Shown one piece after another: positions 13,217 through 21,262 of a stretch of 21,262 nt of DNA (its first letter is position 1; the number at the start of each line of letters is the position of its first letter). The position numbers were made by a program, and so were the translations under genes. The stretch is from Pseudomonadota bacterium (lineage in GTDB: Bacteria > Pseudomonadota > Alphaproteobacteria > Acetobacterales > Acetobacteraceae): NCBI GenBank assembly GCA_021829055.1, contig JAJZCS010000005.1:1-21262 (forward strand). The letters run 5' to 3'. The notes under the pieces are model-generated. The model did no database searches. It saw only the letters and a list, made by a program, of their open reading frames with translations, and was not told where the DNA came from.

Positions 13217-14673
13217 ATCCACTGCCTACGATCTTGATTGCGGATGACGATCGATCGATCCGAACAGTGTTGACCCAGGCACTTGGCCGCGCCGGGTACC
13301 AGGTGCGAACGACTGCCGCCGCCTCGACACTTTGGCGTTGGGTTGAGGATGGCGAGGGGGATCTGGTCATCACCGACGTCGTGATGCCGGACGAGAGCGG
13401 TCTTGATCTCGTCCCACGCATTAAGCGGATACGGCCAGAACTGCCCGTGCTCGTGATGAGTGCACAATCAACGATCCTGACAGCTGTGCAATCCACCCAA
13501 AGAGGTGCCTTCGAATATTTACCGAAGCCATTCGATCTCAATGAGCTGCTCGGAATTGTTGACCGGGCGCTTAAGCAGGGTGTCGCTGGACCGCCTCCCG
13601 CGAGTGCAACCGACGGCACCGATGATCTTCCGCTGATTGGCCGTGCCCCGGCCATGCAGGAGATATATCGAGTGATCGCCCGGCTGACCACGGCGGACCT
13701 GACGGTGATGGTTACCGGCGAATCGGGTACCGGCAAGGAACTTGTCGCACGGGCCTTGCATGACTACGGGCGGAGGCGGCAAGGGCCGTTTGTGGCCATC
13801 AATATGGCGGCGATTCCGCGGGAATTAATCGAAAGCGAATTGTTCGGACACGAGAGAGGGGCCTTCACCGGGGCAACCAACCGGCATATCGGCCGTTTCG
13901 AGCAGGCCGCTGGCGGAACGCTGTTTCTCGATGAGATCGGTGACATGCCGCCGGAGGCTCAAACACGGCTGTTGCGAGTCCTGCAGGAGGGAGAGTTTAC
14001 CACGGTCGGAGGGCGCCAACCGATCCGGGCGAATGCGCGTATTGTGGCCGCGACTCATCGTGACCTTCGGGTGCTCATTCGTTCCGGCCAGTTTCGTGAG
14101 GATCTGTTTTATCGGCTGAACGTGGTGCCGATCCGCTTGCCCCCTTTGCGTGAGCGGCAAGGTGACATTCCGTTGCTTGCCCAGCATTTTCTAGCTCGCG
14201 CCCATGGCGAAGGGCTGCCAGCGAAAGTACTTGCACCGGAGGCTTTAGCTAAGCTTACGGCATACCGTTGGCCCGGGAACATACGTGAGCTCGAAAATCT
14301 GATGCGGCGCCTTGCGGCCCTGGTTCCGCAGCCCGAGATCTCAGGGGAGATCATCGACCAAGCGCTGGCGGAGATCGCGCCAGTCGCGGAGTTGCGCCAT
14401 GGCCCGATGAAGGAGGACAGCGGTACTCAGCCGATCGAGCGGATCATCGAGCAGCATATCGGCCAGATAATGGCCGAGCTTCGCGCCACGGGTGAGGAGG
14501 GGACCCTTTACGAGCAGGTTCTTGCTGCGTTCGAGGCGCCGCTAATTCGCATGGTTCTGGCCGAAACCCGTGGAAATCAGATTCGAGTGGCATCTTTGCT
14601 TGGTCTTAATCGTAACACGTTGCGCAAGAAGATCCGCTTCCATCAGGTCGGCGTGACGCGCCGCGTTGGGTGA
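13213..14673 (+). CDS. ntrC: Nitrogen regulation response regulator NtrC
   Basis: A 486-residue sigma-54 activator. The receiver domain (about 5-120) has the acidic pocket ADDD and the phospho-acceptor Asp55 (VITDVVMPD). The AAA+ domain has Walker A GESGTGKE (169-176), the sigma-54-contacting GAFTGA (216-221) and Walker [14 protein letters not shown] (234-246). The C-terminal Fis-type helix-turn-helix is [21 protein letters not shown]. It turns on nitrogen-assimilation genes when phosphorylated by NtrB. The start overlaps the ntrB stop by four bases, and the gene is followed after one base by the ntrY ATG. All key residues are intact. Confidence 0.95.
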   Translation: MNPLPTILIADDDRSIRTVLTQALGRAGYQVRTTAAASTLWRWVEDGEGDLVITDVVMPDESGLDLVPRIKRIRPELPVLVMSAQSTILTAVQSTQRGAFEYLPKPFDLNELLGIVDRALKQGVAGPPPASATDGTDDLPLIGRAPAMQEIYRVIARLTTADLTVMVTGESGTGKELVARALHDYGRRRQGPFVAINMAAIPRELIESELFGHERGAFTGATNRHIGRFEQAAGGTLFLDEIGDMPPEAQTRLLRVLQEGEFTTVGGRQPIRANARIVAATHRDLRVLIRSGQFREDLFYRLNVVPIRLPPLRERQGDIPLLAQHFLARAHGEGLPAKVLAPEALAKLTAYRWPGNIRELENLMRRLAALVPQPEISGEIIDQALAEIAPVAELRHGPMKEDSGTQPIERIIEQHIGQIMAELRATGEEGTLYEQVLAAFEAPLIRMVLAETRGNQIRVASLLGLNRNTLRKKIRFHQVGVTRRVG

Positions 14674-14674
14674 T

Positions 14675-16978
14675 ATGAACCGGATCAGCCCTCCTGATCC
14701 GATGCTGAAGCCGCAGCGCGACGGCAATGGGTCCGGACGTCGCGCATGGTTGCTCAACATCGTGCTTGGGCGCGTCGCAACTTTGATTCTTGCCGCGTTT
14801 GCACTGATGTTGGGCGTGGGCAGCTTTGCCTACCTTGCTGGGGGTATCCGGCTAGGTCTGCACTCTGGTGCGGCGTTTGGTCTGGCGATCGGCGATATTA
14901 CGATTCTGTTTCTGCTGATCGGGGTTCTTGCAGCGCGGGTTGCTCGAGTCGTGAGCGAGGCGAGGCGTGGTGCGGCAGGAGCAAGGTTGCACGTTCGGTT
15001 GGTGCTGCTGTTCGGAGGAATTGCGGCTGTGCCGGCAATTCTGGTCGCGATTTTTGCATTCGTTTTTTTTAATTTTGGAATCCAGGCTTGGTTCAACCAG
15101 CGTGTTCGGACGGCGCTTGCGGAGAGTCAGCAAGTTGCTGTTGGTTATCTCGATGCAAAAAAAAACGACATCAGACTTGATGCGTTGTCCATGGCAAACG
15201 CACTCAATCAGAATGGACCAATTTTTTACGGTGATCCTCAGAATTTTTATGACCAAGGGTTTCTGAACGTCCTGGTGGCACAGACTGCGGTGCGAGGTCT
15301 TACTCAAGCGGCAATTTTCGAACCACTTACTAACAAGGTGATTGCTTCCGCAGGGTTATTTGCAGGCCCAGAAGTCACGCTACCACCCCAATCGGAGATC
15401 GATCAGGCGGAGAAACATCAGGTGGCGGTGTGGAGTACGCCGCATTCAATGCTGCAGCACGCGCTAGTCGAGCTGGAAGCCACGCCGATGCTGATGCTGA
15501 TGGTCGAGAGACCGCTGAATCCCGATATATTCAATCACGTGGAGCGTACCCGCCGAGCTCTCGCCGAATATAACCGGCTGGAGCATCAACGAGGCCGCTT
15601 CGAGGTGTTTTTTGCGTTAATTTTTGCGACCGTGGCGCTGCTGGTTCTGTCTGGTGCGGTTCTAATCGGACTCGTTATTGCCAATCAGATCGCCAGACCC
15701 ATCAGTCATCTGATCCGTGCTGCTGAGCGGGTTCGTGGCGGCGACTTGGCCGTGCGAGTCCCGGAAGGTGACCGGGGGGACGATGTCGCAGGATTGTCTC
15801 GTGCATTTAACCGAATGACTGGGCAGCTGGCGGCTCAACGCGCAGAGCTGATGAACGCATATGGTCAGCTAGACGAACGCCGGCGCTTTACCGAAACCGT
15901 GCTGGCGGGCGTATCGGCGGGGGTCATCGGGCTGGATCCGCAGGGACGTATCGAACTTCCGAACAAGGCGGCGGCGGAATTGCTTGGTATCGACCTATTT
16001 GCTCATTTGGGCGAGCCCCTTGCCGATGTGTTGCCGGAGTTTGGCGCTTCATTGGCGCGCGCCGGCGCTTCACCGGACAAACCGGTCACTGTCGAGATAG
16101 AATACCGTACAGGAACGACCCGGAAAGTATTTCTGGTACGGATCGGCGCCGACCGGCTGGGCGAGCGAGCCCCGGGCTTTGTTGTGACATTCGACGACAT
16201 TACTGAGCTGCAATCTGCCCAGCGTAAGGCGGCCTGGGGTGACGTTGCACGCCGCATTGCTCATGAGATCAAGAATCCGCTCACGCCGATCCAGCTGTCT
16301 GCAGAACGGTTGAAGCGTCGATTTGCCCGCGAGATCAAATCCGACCCGGAGAATTTTACGCAGTGTGCCGACACTATTATTCGACACGTCGGCGATATTG
16401 GCCGGATGGTCGACGAATTCTCGGCGTTTGCGCGGATGCCGCAGCCGGTTATGCGTAACGAGGATCTTGGACGTGTGATGCGTGAGGCGCTAGTTCTGTT
16501 TCGGACGGCTCACCCGAAGATTGACTGGACCGTAGACGTGCCGGACCCTGCTCCACGGGCGTTTTGCGACGCGCGGTTGATCGGGCAGGCGCTAACGAAT
16601 CTGCTGCAAAACGCCGCTGACGCGATTTCCATGCGTGAAACAGATCAGCCCCACGGGCAGGTGATTTTGCGAATCGTGGTGAACGGTGAACACAATCTGA
16701 TCTCGGTGACCGACAATGGTATCGGTTTGCCGGCTGAAGATCGAGACCGGTTAACCGAACCCTATATCACACATAAGCCGAAAGGAACCGGGCTCGGCCT
16801 AGCTATTGTCCGAAAAATTATGGAGGATCATGGTGGAACAGTTGTGATGGAGGACCGGCTTGGACAAAGCGGTGCGATTGTTTGCTTGGATTTGCCATCG
16901 GGGCGTAGACGCGACACTGCTGTGGTAGGTCTGCAGGAACACGCTGGACAGGGATATGGATTGGGGTGTGATGACTGA
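14675..16978 (+). CDS. ntrY: Membrane sensor kinase NtrY
   Basis: A 767-residue histidine kinase anchored in the inner membrane. Three hydrophobic segments lie near the N-terminus (about 26-52, 67-89 and 107-134), followed by an extracytoplasmic region of about 170 residues and a fourth segment (about 310-335). HAMP (RPISHLIRAAERVRGGDLAV), PAS (LAGVSAGVIGLDPQGRIELPN), the kinase His530 in RRIAHEIKNPLTPIQLSAERL, the N box NLLQNAADAI and G boxes DNGIGLP and GTGLGLAI follow. ATG 14675 was chosen over a TTG at 14666. Two long single-base runs, T8 at 15063-15070 and A9 at 15157-15165, sit in the coding sequence with the frame kept. Its 3' end overlaps the ntrX start by 8 bp. NtrY/NtrX pairs have been linked to nitrogen and redox control; the signal is not settled. 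Confidence 0.95.
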   Translation: MNRISPPDPMLKPQRDGNGSGRRAWLLNIVLGRVATLILAAFALMLGVGSFAYLAGGIRLGLHSGAAFGLAIGDITILFLLIGVLAARVARVVSEARRGAAGARLHVRLVLLFGGIAAVPAILVAIFAFVFFNFGIQAWFNQRVRTALAESQQVAVGYLDAKKNDIRLDALSMANALNQNGPIFYGDPQNFYDQGFLNVLVAQTAVRGLTQAAIFEPLTNKVIASAGLFAGPEVTLPPQSEIDQAEKHQVAVWSTPHSMLQHALVELEATPMLMLMVERPLNPDIFNHVERTRRALAEYNRLEHQRGRFEVFFALIFATVALLVLSGAVLIGLVIANQIARPISHLIRAAERVRGGDLAVRVPEGDRGDDVAGLSRAFNRMTGQLAAQRAELMNAYGQLDERRRFTETVLAGVSAGVIGLDPQGRIELPNKAAAELLGIDLFAHLGEPLADVLPEFGASLARAGASPDKPVTVEIEYRTGTTRKVFLVRIGADRLGERAPGFVVTFDDITELQSAQRKAAWGDVARRIAHEIKNPLTPIQLSAERLKRRFAREIKSDPENFTQCADTIIRHVGDIGRMVDEFSAFARMPQPVMRNEDLGRVMREALVLFRTAHPKIDWTVDVPDPAPRAFCDARLIGQALTNLLQNAADAISMRETDQPHGQVILRIVVNGEHNLISVTDNGIGLPAEDRDRLTEPYITHKPKGTGLGLAIVRKIMEDHGGTVVMEDRLGQSGAIVCLDLPSGRRRDTAVVGLQEHAGQGYGLGCDD

Positions 16979-18368
16979 AATCCTGATCGTCGATGACGAG
17001 CCCGATATCAGGCTGTTGGTCGACGCCATTCTAAGTGACGAAGGATATGAAACACGTAAGGCGGGTTCGGCGGAGGAGGCACTTGCAGCTTTCCATGAAC
17101 GCCGACCCAACCTGGTCATCCTCGACGTGTGGCTTCAGAACTCGACCATGGATGGCATCGGCATCTTGGATGCGATCCGCAGCGAGAATCCCGAACTGCC
17201 CGTGGTGATGATTTCCGGCCACGGCACGATCGAAATGGCTGTGAACGCAATCCAGCGTGGTGCCTATGATTTTATCGAAAAGCCGTTCAAGTCCGACAGG
17301 TTGTTATTGGTGGTGCAGCGCGCGCTGGAGGCCGCCCGGCTGGCTGCAGAGAACGCGGAGCTGCGACTCCGGGCAGGCCCAGAAACCAGTCTGACGGGAT
17401 CAAGCCTAGCGATTAACGCCCTTCGTCACGCTGTTGAGAAGGCGGCTCCCACTGGTTCGCGGATCTTACTCACCGGTGCAGCCGGCGTGGGCAAGGAAGT
17501 GGTCGCACGGATGATCCATGCCCAATCAAAACGCGCTGCCGGTCCGTTCGTGGTACTGAATGGCGCCACTCTGGCACCAGAGCGTTTCGAGGCCGAGCTG
17601 TTTGGCGCCGAGATTGGTATCGATGGATCTGGGCAGTCGCGTCGAGCCGGTGTGCTGGAGCGTGCGCACGGCGGTACGTTACTGCTCGACGAGATTGCTG
17701 ACATGCCGCTTGAAACTCAGGGGAAAATCGTACGCGTCTTGCAGGACCAAAGTTTTGAGCGGCTTGGCGGAGGCCAACGTATCAAGGTTGACGTTCGCAT
17801 TATTGCCAGCTCCACGCGCGATCTCCAAGAACAGATTGCACGTGGGCGGATGCGCCAAGATCTTTATTACCGGCTGGCAGTAGTGCCCTTGCGCGTGCCA
17901 AGCCTACGCGAGCGGAGGGAGGATATCCCAGAACTTGCCGAGCTTTTCCTGCGGCGAGCGGCAGAGACGTCGGGCTTGCCTCCCCGTGTCCTTGCTTCCG
18001 AGTCGCTTGCGGCATTGCAGGCCCACGATTGGCCAGGCAACGTTCGTCAGCTTCGCAATGTCATCGACTGGCTGATGATCATGCATCCAGGTAAGGCCGG
18101 AGAAGCTTTTCATGCGGACCAACTACCCAACGACATCAGTTCGCACGCACCGCGCGCGCTTGCCATCGACCCTCTTGCCGACATCATGGCGTTGCCGTTG
18201 CGCGAGGCACGCGACGTGTTCGAGACGCAGTATCTTCAGGCGCAGCTACTACGTTTTGGAGGGAACATCAGTCGCACCGCGCAGTTTGTTGGTATGGAAC
18301 GAAGCGCGCTGCATAGAAAGCTCAAGCAGCTAGGCGTTGGGGCTGAAGACCGAACAAACGGAACCTGA
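16971..18368 (+). CDS. ntrX: Response regulator NtrX, lacking GAFTGA
   Basis: A 465-residue partner of NtrY. The receiver has the acidic DDE at 8-10 and Asp52 in VILDVWLQNSTMDGIGIL, the typical NtrX text. The AAA+ domain keeps Walker A as GAAGVGKE and Walker B as GGTLLLDEIADMP, but where NtrC has GAFTGA it reads GAEIGIDGSGQSRR, so contact with sigma-54 is unlikely and it may act with sigma-70 instead. A Fis-type helix-turn-helix closes the protein (GGNISRTAQFVGMERSALHRKL). The ATG at 16971 overlaps the end of ntrY; an in-frame ATG at 16956, with GGGAT ahead, would add five residues (MDWGV) and is possible. The gene often followed by hfq in alphaproteobacteria is followed here by small membrane-protein genes. 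Confidence 0.93.
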   Translation: MTEILIVDDEPDIRLLVDAILSDEGYETRKAGSAEEALAAFHERRPNLVILDVWLQNSTMDGIGILDAIRSENPELPVVMISGHGTIEMAVNAIQRGAYDFIEKPFKSDRLLLVVQRALEAARLAAENAELRLRAGPETSLTGSSLAINALRHAVEKAAPTGSRILLTGAAGVGKEVVARMIHAQSKRAAGPFVVLNGATLAPERFEAELFGAEIGIDGSGQSRRAGVLERAHGGTLLLDEIADMPLETQGKIVRVLQDQSFERLGGGQRIKVDVRIIASSTRDLQEQIARGRMRQDLYYRLAVVPLRVPSLRERREDIPELAELFLRRAAETSGLPPRVLASESLAALQAHDWPGNVRQLRNVIDWLMIMHPGKAGEAFHADQLPNDISSHAPRALAIDPLADIMALPLREARDVFETQYLQAQLLRFGGNISRTAQFVGMERSALHRKLKQLGVGAEDRTNGT

Positions 18369-18380
18369 TTTTTCGTTCCT

Positions 18381-18406
18381 GGGTTGAACTGGCAGGTCAT
18401 CAACCC
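18381..18406. repeat. Stem-loop GGGTTGA-N12-TCAACCC after ntrX
   Basis: A perfect 7-bp inverted repeat with a 12-nt loop, starting 12 bp after the ntrX stop. No T-run follows, so it does not look like a Rho-independent terminator. It could protect the 3' end of the ntr mRNA or act in the leader of the next gene. Confidence 0.4.
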
Positions 18407-18449
18407 CACACCTGAGTCGAATGTTTCGGATCGTGAAGGGGATGCCGAG

Positions 18450-18773
18450 ATGAACGAAGATACAGGTAAGTTGGATGGAGCCACCACAGTTGGTCAGCAA
18501 TTGGACCAGCTCGTTGGTCTGATTAGCGTACTCCGTGATCGACTTATGGGGATGACCGAGGAGGCGGTTGAGCGGGTAGCAGCTGATGAGCGTGTCAAAC
18601 GACTCAATCAGGAGGTACGAGAACTGGCTGATCGGCTAAGCAAGGAAGGAAAGGATGCAGCGGGACAGGCCACGAGCTTTGTCCAGGAGCAACCGATCAC
18701 GGCCCTCGGACTCGCCTTCGGTCTTGGTTTCCTTATTGCGAAAATACTGCGTCGATCGCCGGGGAGGTATTGA
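18450..18773 (+). CDS. YqjD/ElaB-like (DUF883) tail-anchored protein
   Basis: A 107-residue protein. The first three quarters are charged and helical, with a likely coiled coil (about 20-75, including EEAVERVAADERVKRLNQEV). A single C-terminal membrane segment follows, ITALGLAFGLGFLIAKIL, with glycines every three to four residues and a basic end RRSPGRY. This is the design of the YqjD/ElaB/DUF883 group, inner-membrane proteins which in E. coli bind ribosomes in stationary phase. The start at 18450 has a good ribosome site (AAGGGGA, about 8 nt ahead); a TTG at 18384 is in frame but less likely. It is followed closely by a second small membrane protein, as yqjD is by yqjE. Whether it binds ribosomes here is inference only. 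Confidence 0.7.
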   Translation: MNEDTGKLDGATTVGQQLDQLVGLISVLRDRLMGMTEEAVERVAADERVKRLNQEVRELADRLSKEGKDAAGQATSFVQEQPITALGLAFGLGFLIAKILRRSPGRY

Positions 18774-18780
18774 GCGCAGT

Positions 18781-19179
18781 ATGAAGCGGCTTGCGGCGAT
18801 GCTACTTGATCGTGGTGTGGTCGCTGCGCTGCGCGATCGTGTTGTCATGACGTTCATCGCCATTTGTTGCGGCTTTCTTGGCGCCTTGCTCCTTTTGGCA
18901 GCTGGTTTCATCATAGCTGCACGTGATGTGGGCACCGTGCCCACATTATTGGGGTTCAGTGCCGGATTTCTGTTGTTAGGGTGGCTTATATCCTTCGCTA
19001 GTTCGTACCACTGGCGCCATCGGCCCCGACCGTTGGCGAACGCCGGACGGTTGGCAGTTGTGGCGGAACTGTTTGTTCTGGCACGGCGTTTAATATCCAA
19101 GGAACCTGCCAAGCTGATCCTTGCCGCTTTTATTCTTGGCGCGATCACTGAACAGCTGGATCGTACCGAGAAAGAGTAA
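18781..19179 (+). CDS. Small membrane protein, YqjE-like partner
   Basis: A 132-residue protein with two strong membrane segments (about 21-47, VVMTFIAICCGFLGALLLLA and on; about 52-74, TVPTLLGFSAGFLLLGWLIS), a basic cytoplasmic stretch (YHWRHRPRPL) and a weaker hydrophobic helix near the end (LILAAFILGAITEQL). The topology and its place directly after a DUF883 gene resemble YqjE of the holin-like 3_6 group, but the sequence identity is not obvious to me. The ATG at 18781 lies 7 bp after the preceding stop, with GGAGG located at the end of the previous gene, rather far away. The frame is open further upstream within the neighbouring gene, but that extension is arginine-rich and lacks a plausible start. 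Confidence 0.6.
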   Translation: MKRLAAMLLDRGVVAALRDRVVMTFIAICCGFLGALLLLAAGFIIAARDVGTVPTLLGFSAGFLLLGWLISFASSYHWRHRPRPLANAGRLAVVAELFVLARRLISKEPAKLILAAFILGAITEQLDRTEKE

Positions 19180-19391
19180 CGTCTTACGAAATTGTCGGCC
19201 AGTCTGGCCGCGCAACGATTCCCCCAAGGGCAACAGACAAGGCGATGCGCCGTGATTACGCTCCGGCATGGCCGGGGGGGGGGGATGGCGACTCTGGTTC
19301 AACGGGAGCTGTGGGGATGGCGGACTTGGCTATTGGAACGAGAGTAGATACTTTCAGGTCAAGGCAAGATGTCGGTTGGTGTTAGCGCCGG
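19180..19391. other. Intergenic region with hairpins and an 11-G run
   Basis: A tail-to-tail gap between the YqjE-like gene and the M20 peptidase gene. It holds CGGCCA-GTC-TGGCCG (19196-19210), a 6-bp stem with a 3-nt loop without a following T-run, and CCGGC-ATG-GCCGG (19263-19275) running straight into eleven Gs (19274-19284). One of these could end transcription from either side, but neither is a classic terminator. No gene was seen. Confidence 0.4.
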
Positions 19392-20783
19392 TCAAGAGCC
19401 GAAGGCCATTAGCATGCGCGCTTCAGCACGCATGCCTCGATGGAAGCAATGAATCTCAAATTTCTCATTTGGCGAATGTACCTGATCGTCGTCCAGGCCG
19501 AAACCGACCAAGAGTGTCTTTAATCCAAGTTGGCGCTCAAATGCTTCCACGACCGGAATCGAGGCACCACAGCCTGCAAGCACCGGTGGACGGCCAAATT
19601 CCTGTTCCAGCGCTTGGCGAGCGGCCCGTACGAAGGGTGCATCGATGGGAACGACGATCCCGGCCGAGGCCGCGTGTATTTTAAAGTGAACTTGCGCATC
19701 GGGCAGCAGGCGTTCATTAACGAACCGTTTGAAGTTATCGAGAATCCGCTGCGGCTCTTGCCCGGGCACAAGGCGAAAGGTCAGCTTTGCGCCAGCCTGG
19801 CTGGGAATAACCGTTTTACTGCCATCTCCTCGGTAGCCCCCATAAATACCATTGATCTCTGCAGTCGGCCGCCCCCAGATCTGCTCGAGAACTGATTTTC
19901 CGTGTTCACCGCTAGCCTGGTGTAAGCCAATGGCGCTGAGCCACGCACTCTCATCGAATCTGGTTGCTTTCCAAGATCGTAAAATGTCTTGTGGCACCTC
20001 AACGATTCCATCGTAGAATTCAGGAATTCGAATTGTTCCGTTTTCGTCAAAGAGATCCCCTAGAATCCGTGTTAGTGCCCGGATGGGGTTCAGAGATGGC
20101 CCGCCGAACAATCCGGAATGCAAATCCCGGGTTGGGCCGGTGATGTTCATTTCGATTGCAGCTAACCCACGCAAGGAGGTTGTGATCGCTGGTGTGTCGA
20201 TGTCCCACATGTTTGTGTCAGCGACGAGAACGAAATCTGCGGAAAGCATTGCGCGTTCTTGTTCCAGCAGCGCATTGAGCGACGGGCTTCCGCATTCTTC
20301 TTCGCCTTCTATCAGAACGGTGAGATTGACAGGAAGTGATTTATTCACTGCCAGATGGGCCCGGACTGCTTCCAGAAACAGCATGACCTGGCCTTTGTCA
20401 TCAACTGCACCACGGGCCACGACACGCTTGCCGTGAGGGCCATCGACGAGTTGCGGATCGAACGGGCCAGCGCTCCAGAGTTCGTAGGGATCTGCAGGTT
20501 GCACATCGTAATGGCCATAGAACAGGACACGCGGGACATGGGTGCCAGCATGGTGATGGGTAGCGATCACGCCGGGCAGGCCATCAGTTTCAGATAAGCG
20601 TGCAGCAAATCCCATCTCGGCAAGAACGTTGCGCAAATGTTTGGCGGCCTGTACACAATCGGGCTTGTGAGCAGGCTGCGCGCTGACGGATGGAATGCGC
20701 AAAAGATCGAACCAGCGCTCACAGGATTGGCTGATGTTATTATCGATAAAGCCTAACACTTCATCAATCGGAGAATTTGTCAT
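19392..20783 (-). CDS. M20-family metallodipeptidase
   Basis: A 463-residue cytosolic di-zinc peptidase of the M20 family, closest in style to the CNDP/carnosinase-like dipeptidases. Zinc ligands and catalytic residues are visible: His91 and Asp93 in GHYDVQPAD, Asp128 in RGAVDDKG, the Glu pair 161-162 in EGEEECGSP, Asp189 in LVADT and His436 in VHSPNEKF. The dimerisation lid sits between about 205 and 375 and includes His222 (DLHSGLFGG). The length is typical. The ATG at 20783 has GGAAG a few bases ahead. It stands alone, convergent with the YqjD/E-like pair; nothing in its surroundings points to a particular substrate. All motifs are intact. Confidence 0.9.
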   Translation of the reverse strand: MTNSPIDEVLGFIDNNISQSCERWFDLLRIPSVSAQPAHKPDCVQAAKHLRNVLAEMGFAARLSETDGLPGVIATHHHAGTHVPRVLFYGHYDVQPADPYELWSAGPFDPQLVDGPHGKRVVARGAVDDKGQVMLFLEAVRAHLAVNKSLPVNLTVLIEGEEECGSPSLNALLEQERAMLSADFVLVADTNMWDIDTPAITTSLRGLAAIEMNITGPTRDLHSGLFGGPSLNPIRALTRILGDLFDENGTIRIPEFYDGIVEVPQDILRSWKATRFDESAWLSAIGLHQASGEHGKSVLEQIWGRPTAEINGIYGGYRGDGSKTVIPSQAGAKLTFRLVPGQEPQRILDNFKRFVNERLLPDAQVHFKIHAASAGIVVPIDAPFVRAARQALEQEFGRPPVLAGCGASIPVVEAFERQLGLKTLLVGFGLDDDQVHSPNEKFEIHCFHRGMRAEARMLMAFGS

Positions 20784-21000
20784 GGCGCTTCCGTTAATGC
20801 ACTCAACTTGGGAGATCGTGCAACGACATGGCGCGGCGCGAAGACAGTGCGACGCTATCAGACGTTACGTTTGCGCAAAACGTTAACAGGTCTCGGGAAC
20901 GGCGGCAATGTATGCACTTATCCCGAAGTTTTCACTTTGAAACTGCTTGAACGCTTTGGGTGGCTTGGGATAGCGCTGATTTTTGTCTGAATAAAGTGTC
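20784..21000. other. Upstream region of the M20 gene, no gene seen
   Basis: About 217 bp between the M20 start and the first readable codons of the IS110 remnant. It contains the near-palindrome ACGTTT-GCGCA-AAACGT (20867-20883), some 85-100 bp upstream of the M20 ATG, which might be an operator. No convincing -35/-10 pair and no plausible protein were found. Confidence 0.35.
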
Positions 21001-21262
21001 CATACATGGGGCTTGCGGCGCGACTCGAGTTGTGATTCCCTGGCGGCGTGGCTGGCGGGCGATCGGCAAATATGTAGCATGGTGCGCGTTCCAACCCCAG
21101 AAGAGGAGGATGCCACGCGTCCGCACCGGGAACGTGAACGTCTGGTCCAAGAGAAACAGCGCCTTGAAAAGGCGCGGCTGTTGACCCAGGGCCTCCGGGG
21201 AAGACCGTCCCTGCGCTCCTGGGAGCGTGACGTCGAGGCACTGGAAACTGCTGACGGCTGGC
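21001..21262 (+). pseudogene. IS110-family transposase remnant, continues past window end
   Basis: The frame through 21040 reads LAAWLAGDRQICSMVRVPTP, then EEEDATRPHRERERLVQEKQ, then TQGLRGRPSLRSWERDVEAL and TADGW. This is the middle of an IS110-family transposase, where relatives have a WLRGE-like text, then SMVRVPTPEEED and RERE-LV-E. The N-terminal RuvC-like DEDD core that should lie upstream is missing: codons before 21040 do not match the expected KTDRLD-type text in this frame, and a neighbouring frame gives ARLEL then a stop, suggesting a frameshift or deletion. A few residues also seem missing after RLEK. The fragment runs off the window, so its full state is unknown. Confidence 0.7.

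Noticed and set aside
19196..19210. Rho-independent terminator after the YqjE-like gene
   Set aside because: The stem is good but no T-run follows on either strand; kept only as a hairpin in the intergenic entry.
1..21262. CRISPR arrays, tRNA, rRNA or phage genes
   Set aside because: No regular repeat-spacer pattern, no cloverleaf-like segment and no rRNA-like or phage structural gene text was found on either strand.

Overview
The window reads as a chromosomal stretch of an alphaproteobacterium. The order dusB-ntrB-ntrC-ntrY-ntrX, the fused ispDF gene and an FNR/FixK-type regulator all point to that class. I lean towards the Rhodospirillales/Acetobacteraceae because of the IS1380- and IS5-type remnants and the overall gene style, but the family-level guess is weak. 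No rRNA, tRNA or CRISPR array was seen.

Layout. (1) Positions 1-1150 hold decayed pieces of two unrelated insertion sequences: an IS5-family transposase cut by the window edge, then the C-terminal part of an IS1380-family transposase. (2) Positions 1191-8305 form a sulfide-response island read in two directions from one short promoter region. Leftward run a sulfide:quinone oxidoreductase, a thioredoxin 2 and a small YgaP-type membrane protein. Rightward run an ArsR-family BigR/SqrR/YgaV-like repressor, a single-domain rhodanese, an RND periplasmic adaptor and an RND permease. The two promoters overlap almost completely and share one palindrome, so one bound repressor dimer could close both operons. 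(3) Positions 8340-9824 hold an unrecognised gene and a divergent FNR-type oxygen sensor, with a perfect FNR box between them. (4) Positions 9776-10939 are ispDF on the minus strand, overlapping the 3' end of the fnr-type gene tail to tail. (5) Positions 11003-18368 are the dusB-ntrBC-ntrYX nitrogen-control operon with overlapping start/stop codons. dusB carries a one-base frame disruption at a run of nine C. (6) Positions 18450-19179 hold two small membrane-associated proteins resembling the YqjD/YqjE pair. (7) Positions 19392-20783 are an M20 dipeptidase on the minus strand. (8) From about 21001 to the window end is a piece of a decayed IS110-family transposase.

How the genes fit together. 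In the sulfide island, SQR would oxidise sulfide to sulfane sulfur at the membrane, and rhodanese and thioredoxin would move or reduce the persulfide sulfur. The repressor has two cysteines exactly 66 residues apart, as in SqrR and BigR, and would sense persulfides and release both promoters. The RND pump is in the same transcription unit as the sensor. Its substrate is unknown, and this is the part of the window most worth pursuing. The rhodanese and the DUF2892 membrane protein look like the two halves of E. coli YgaP encoded separately. The Ntr block is housekeeping nitrogen control; NtrX lacks the GAFTGA loop needed for sigma-54 contact.
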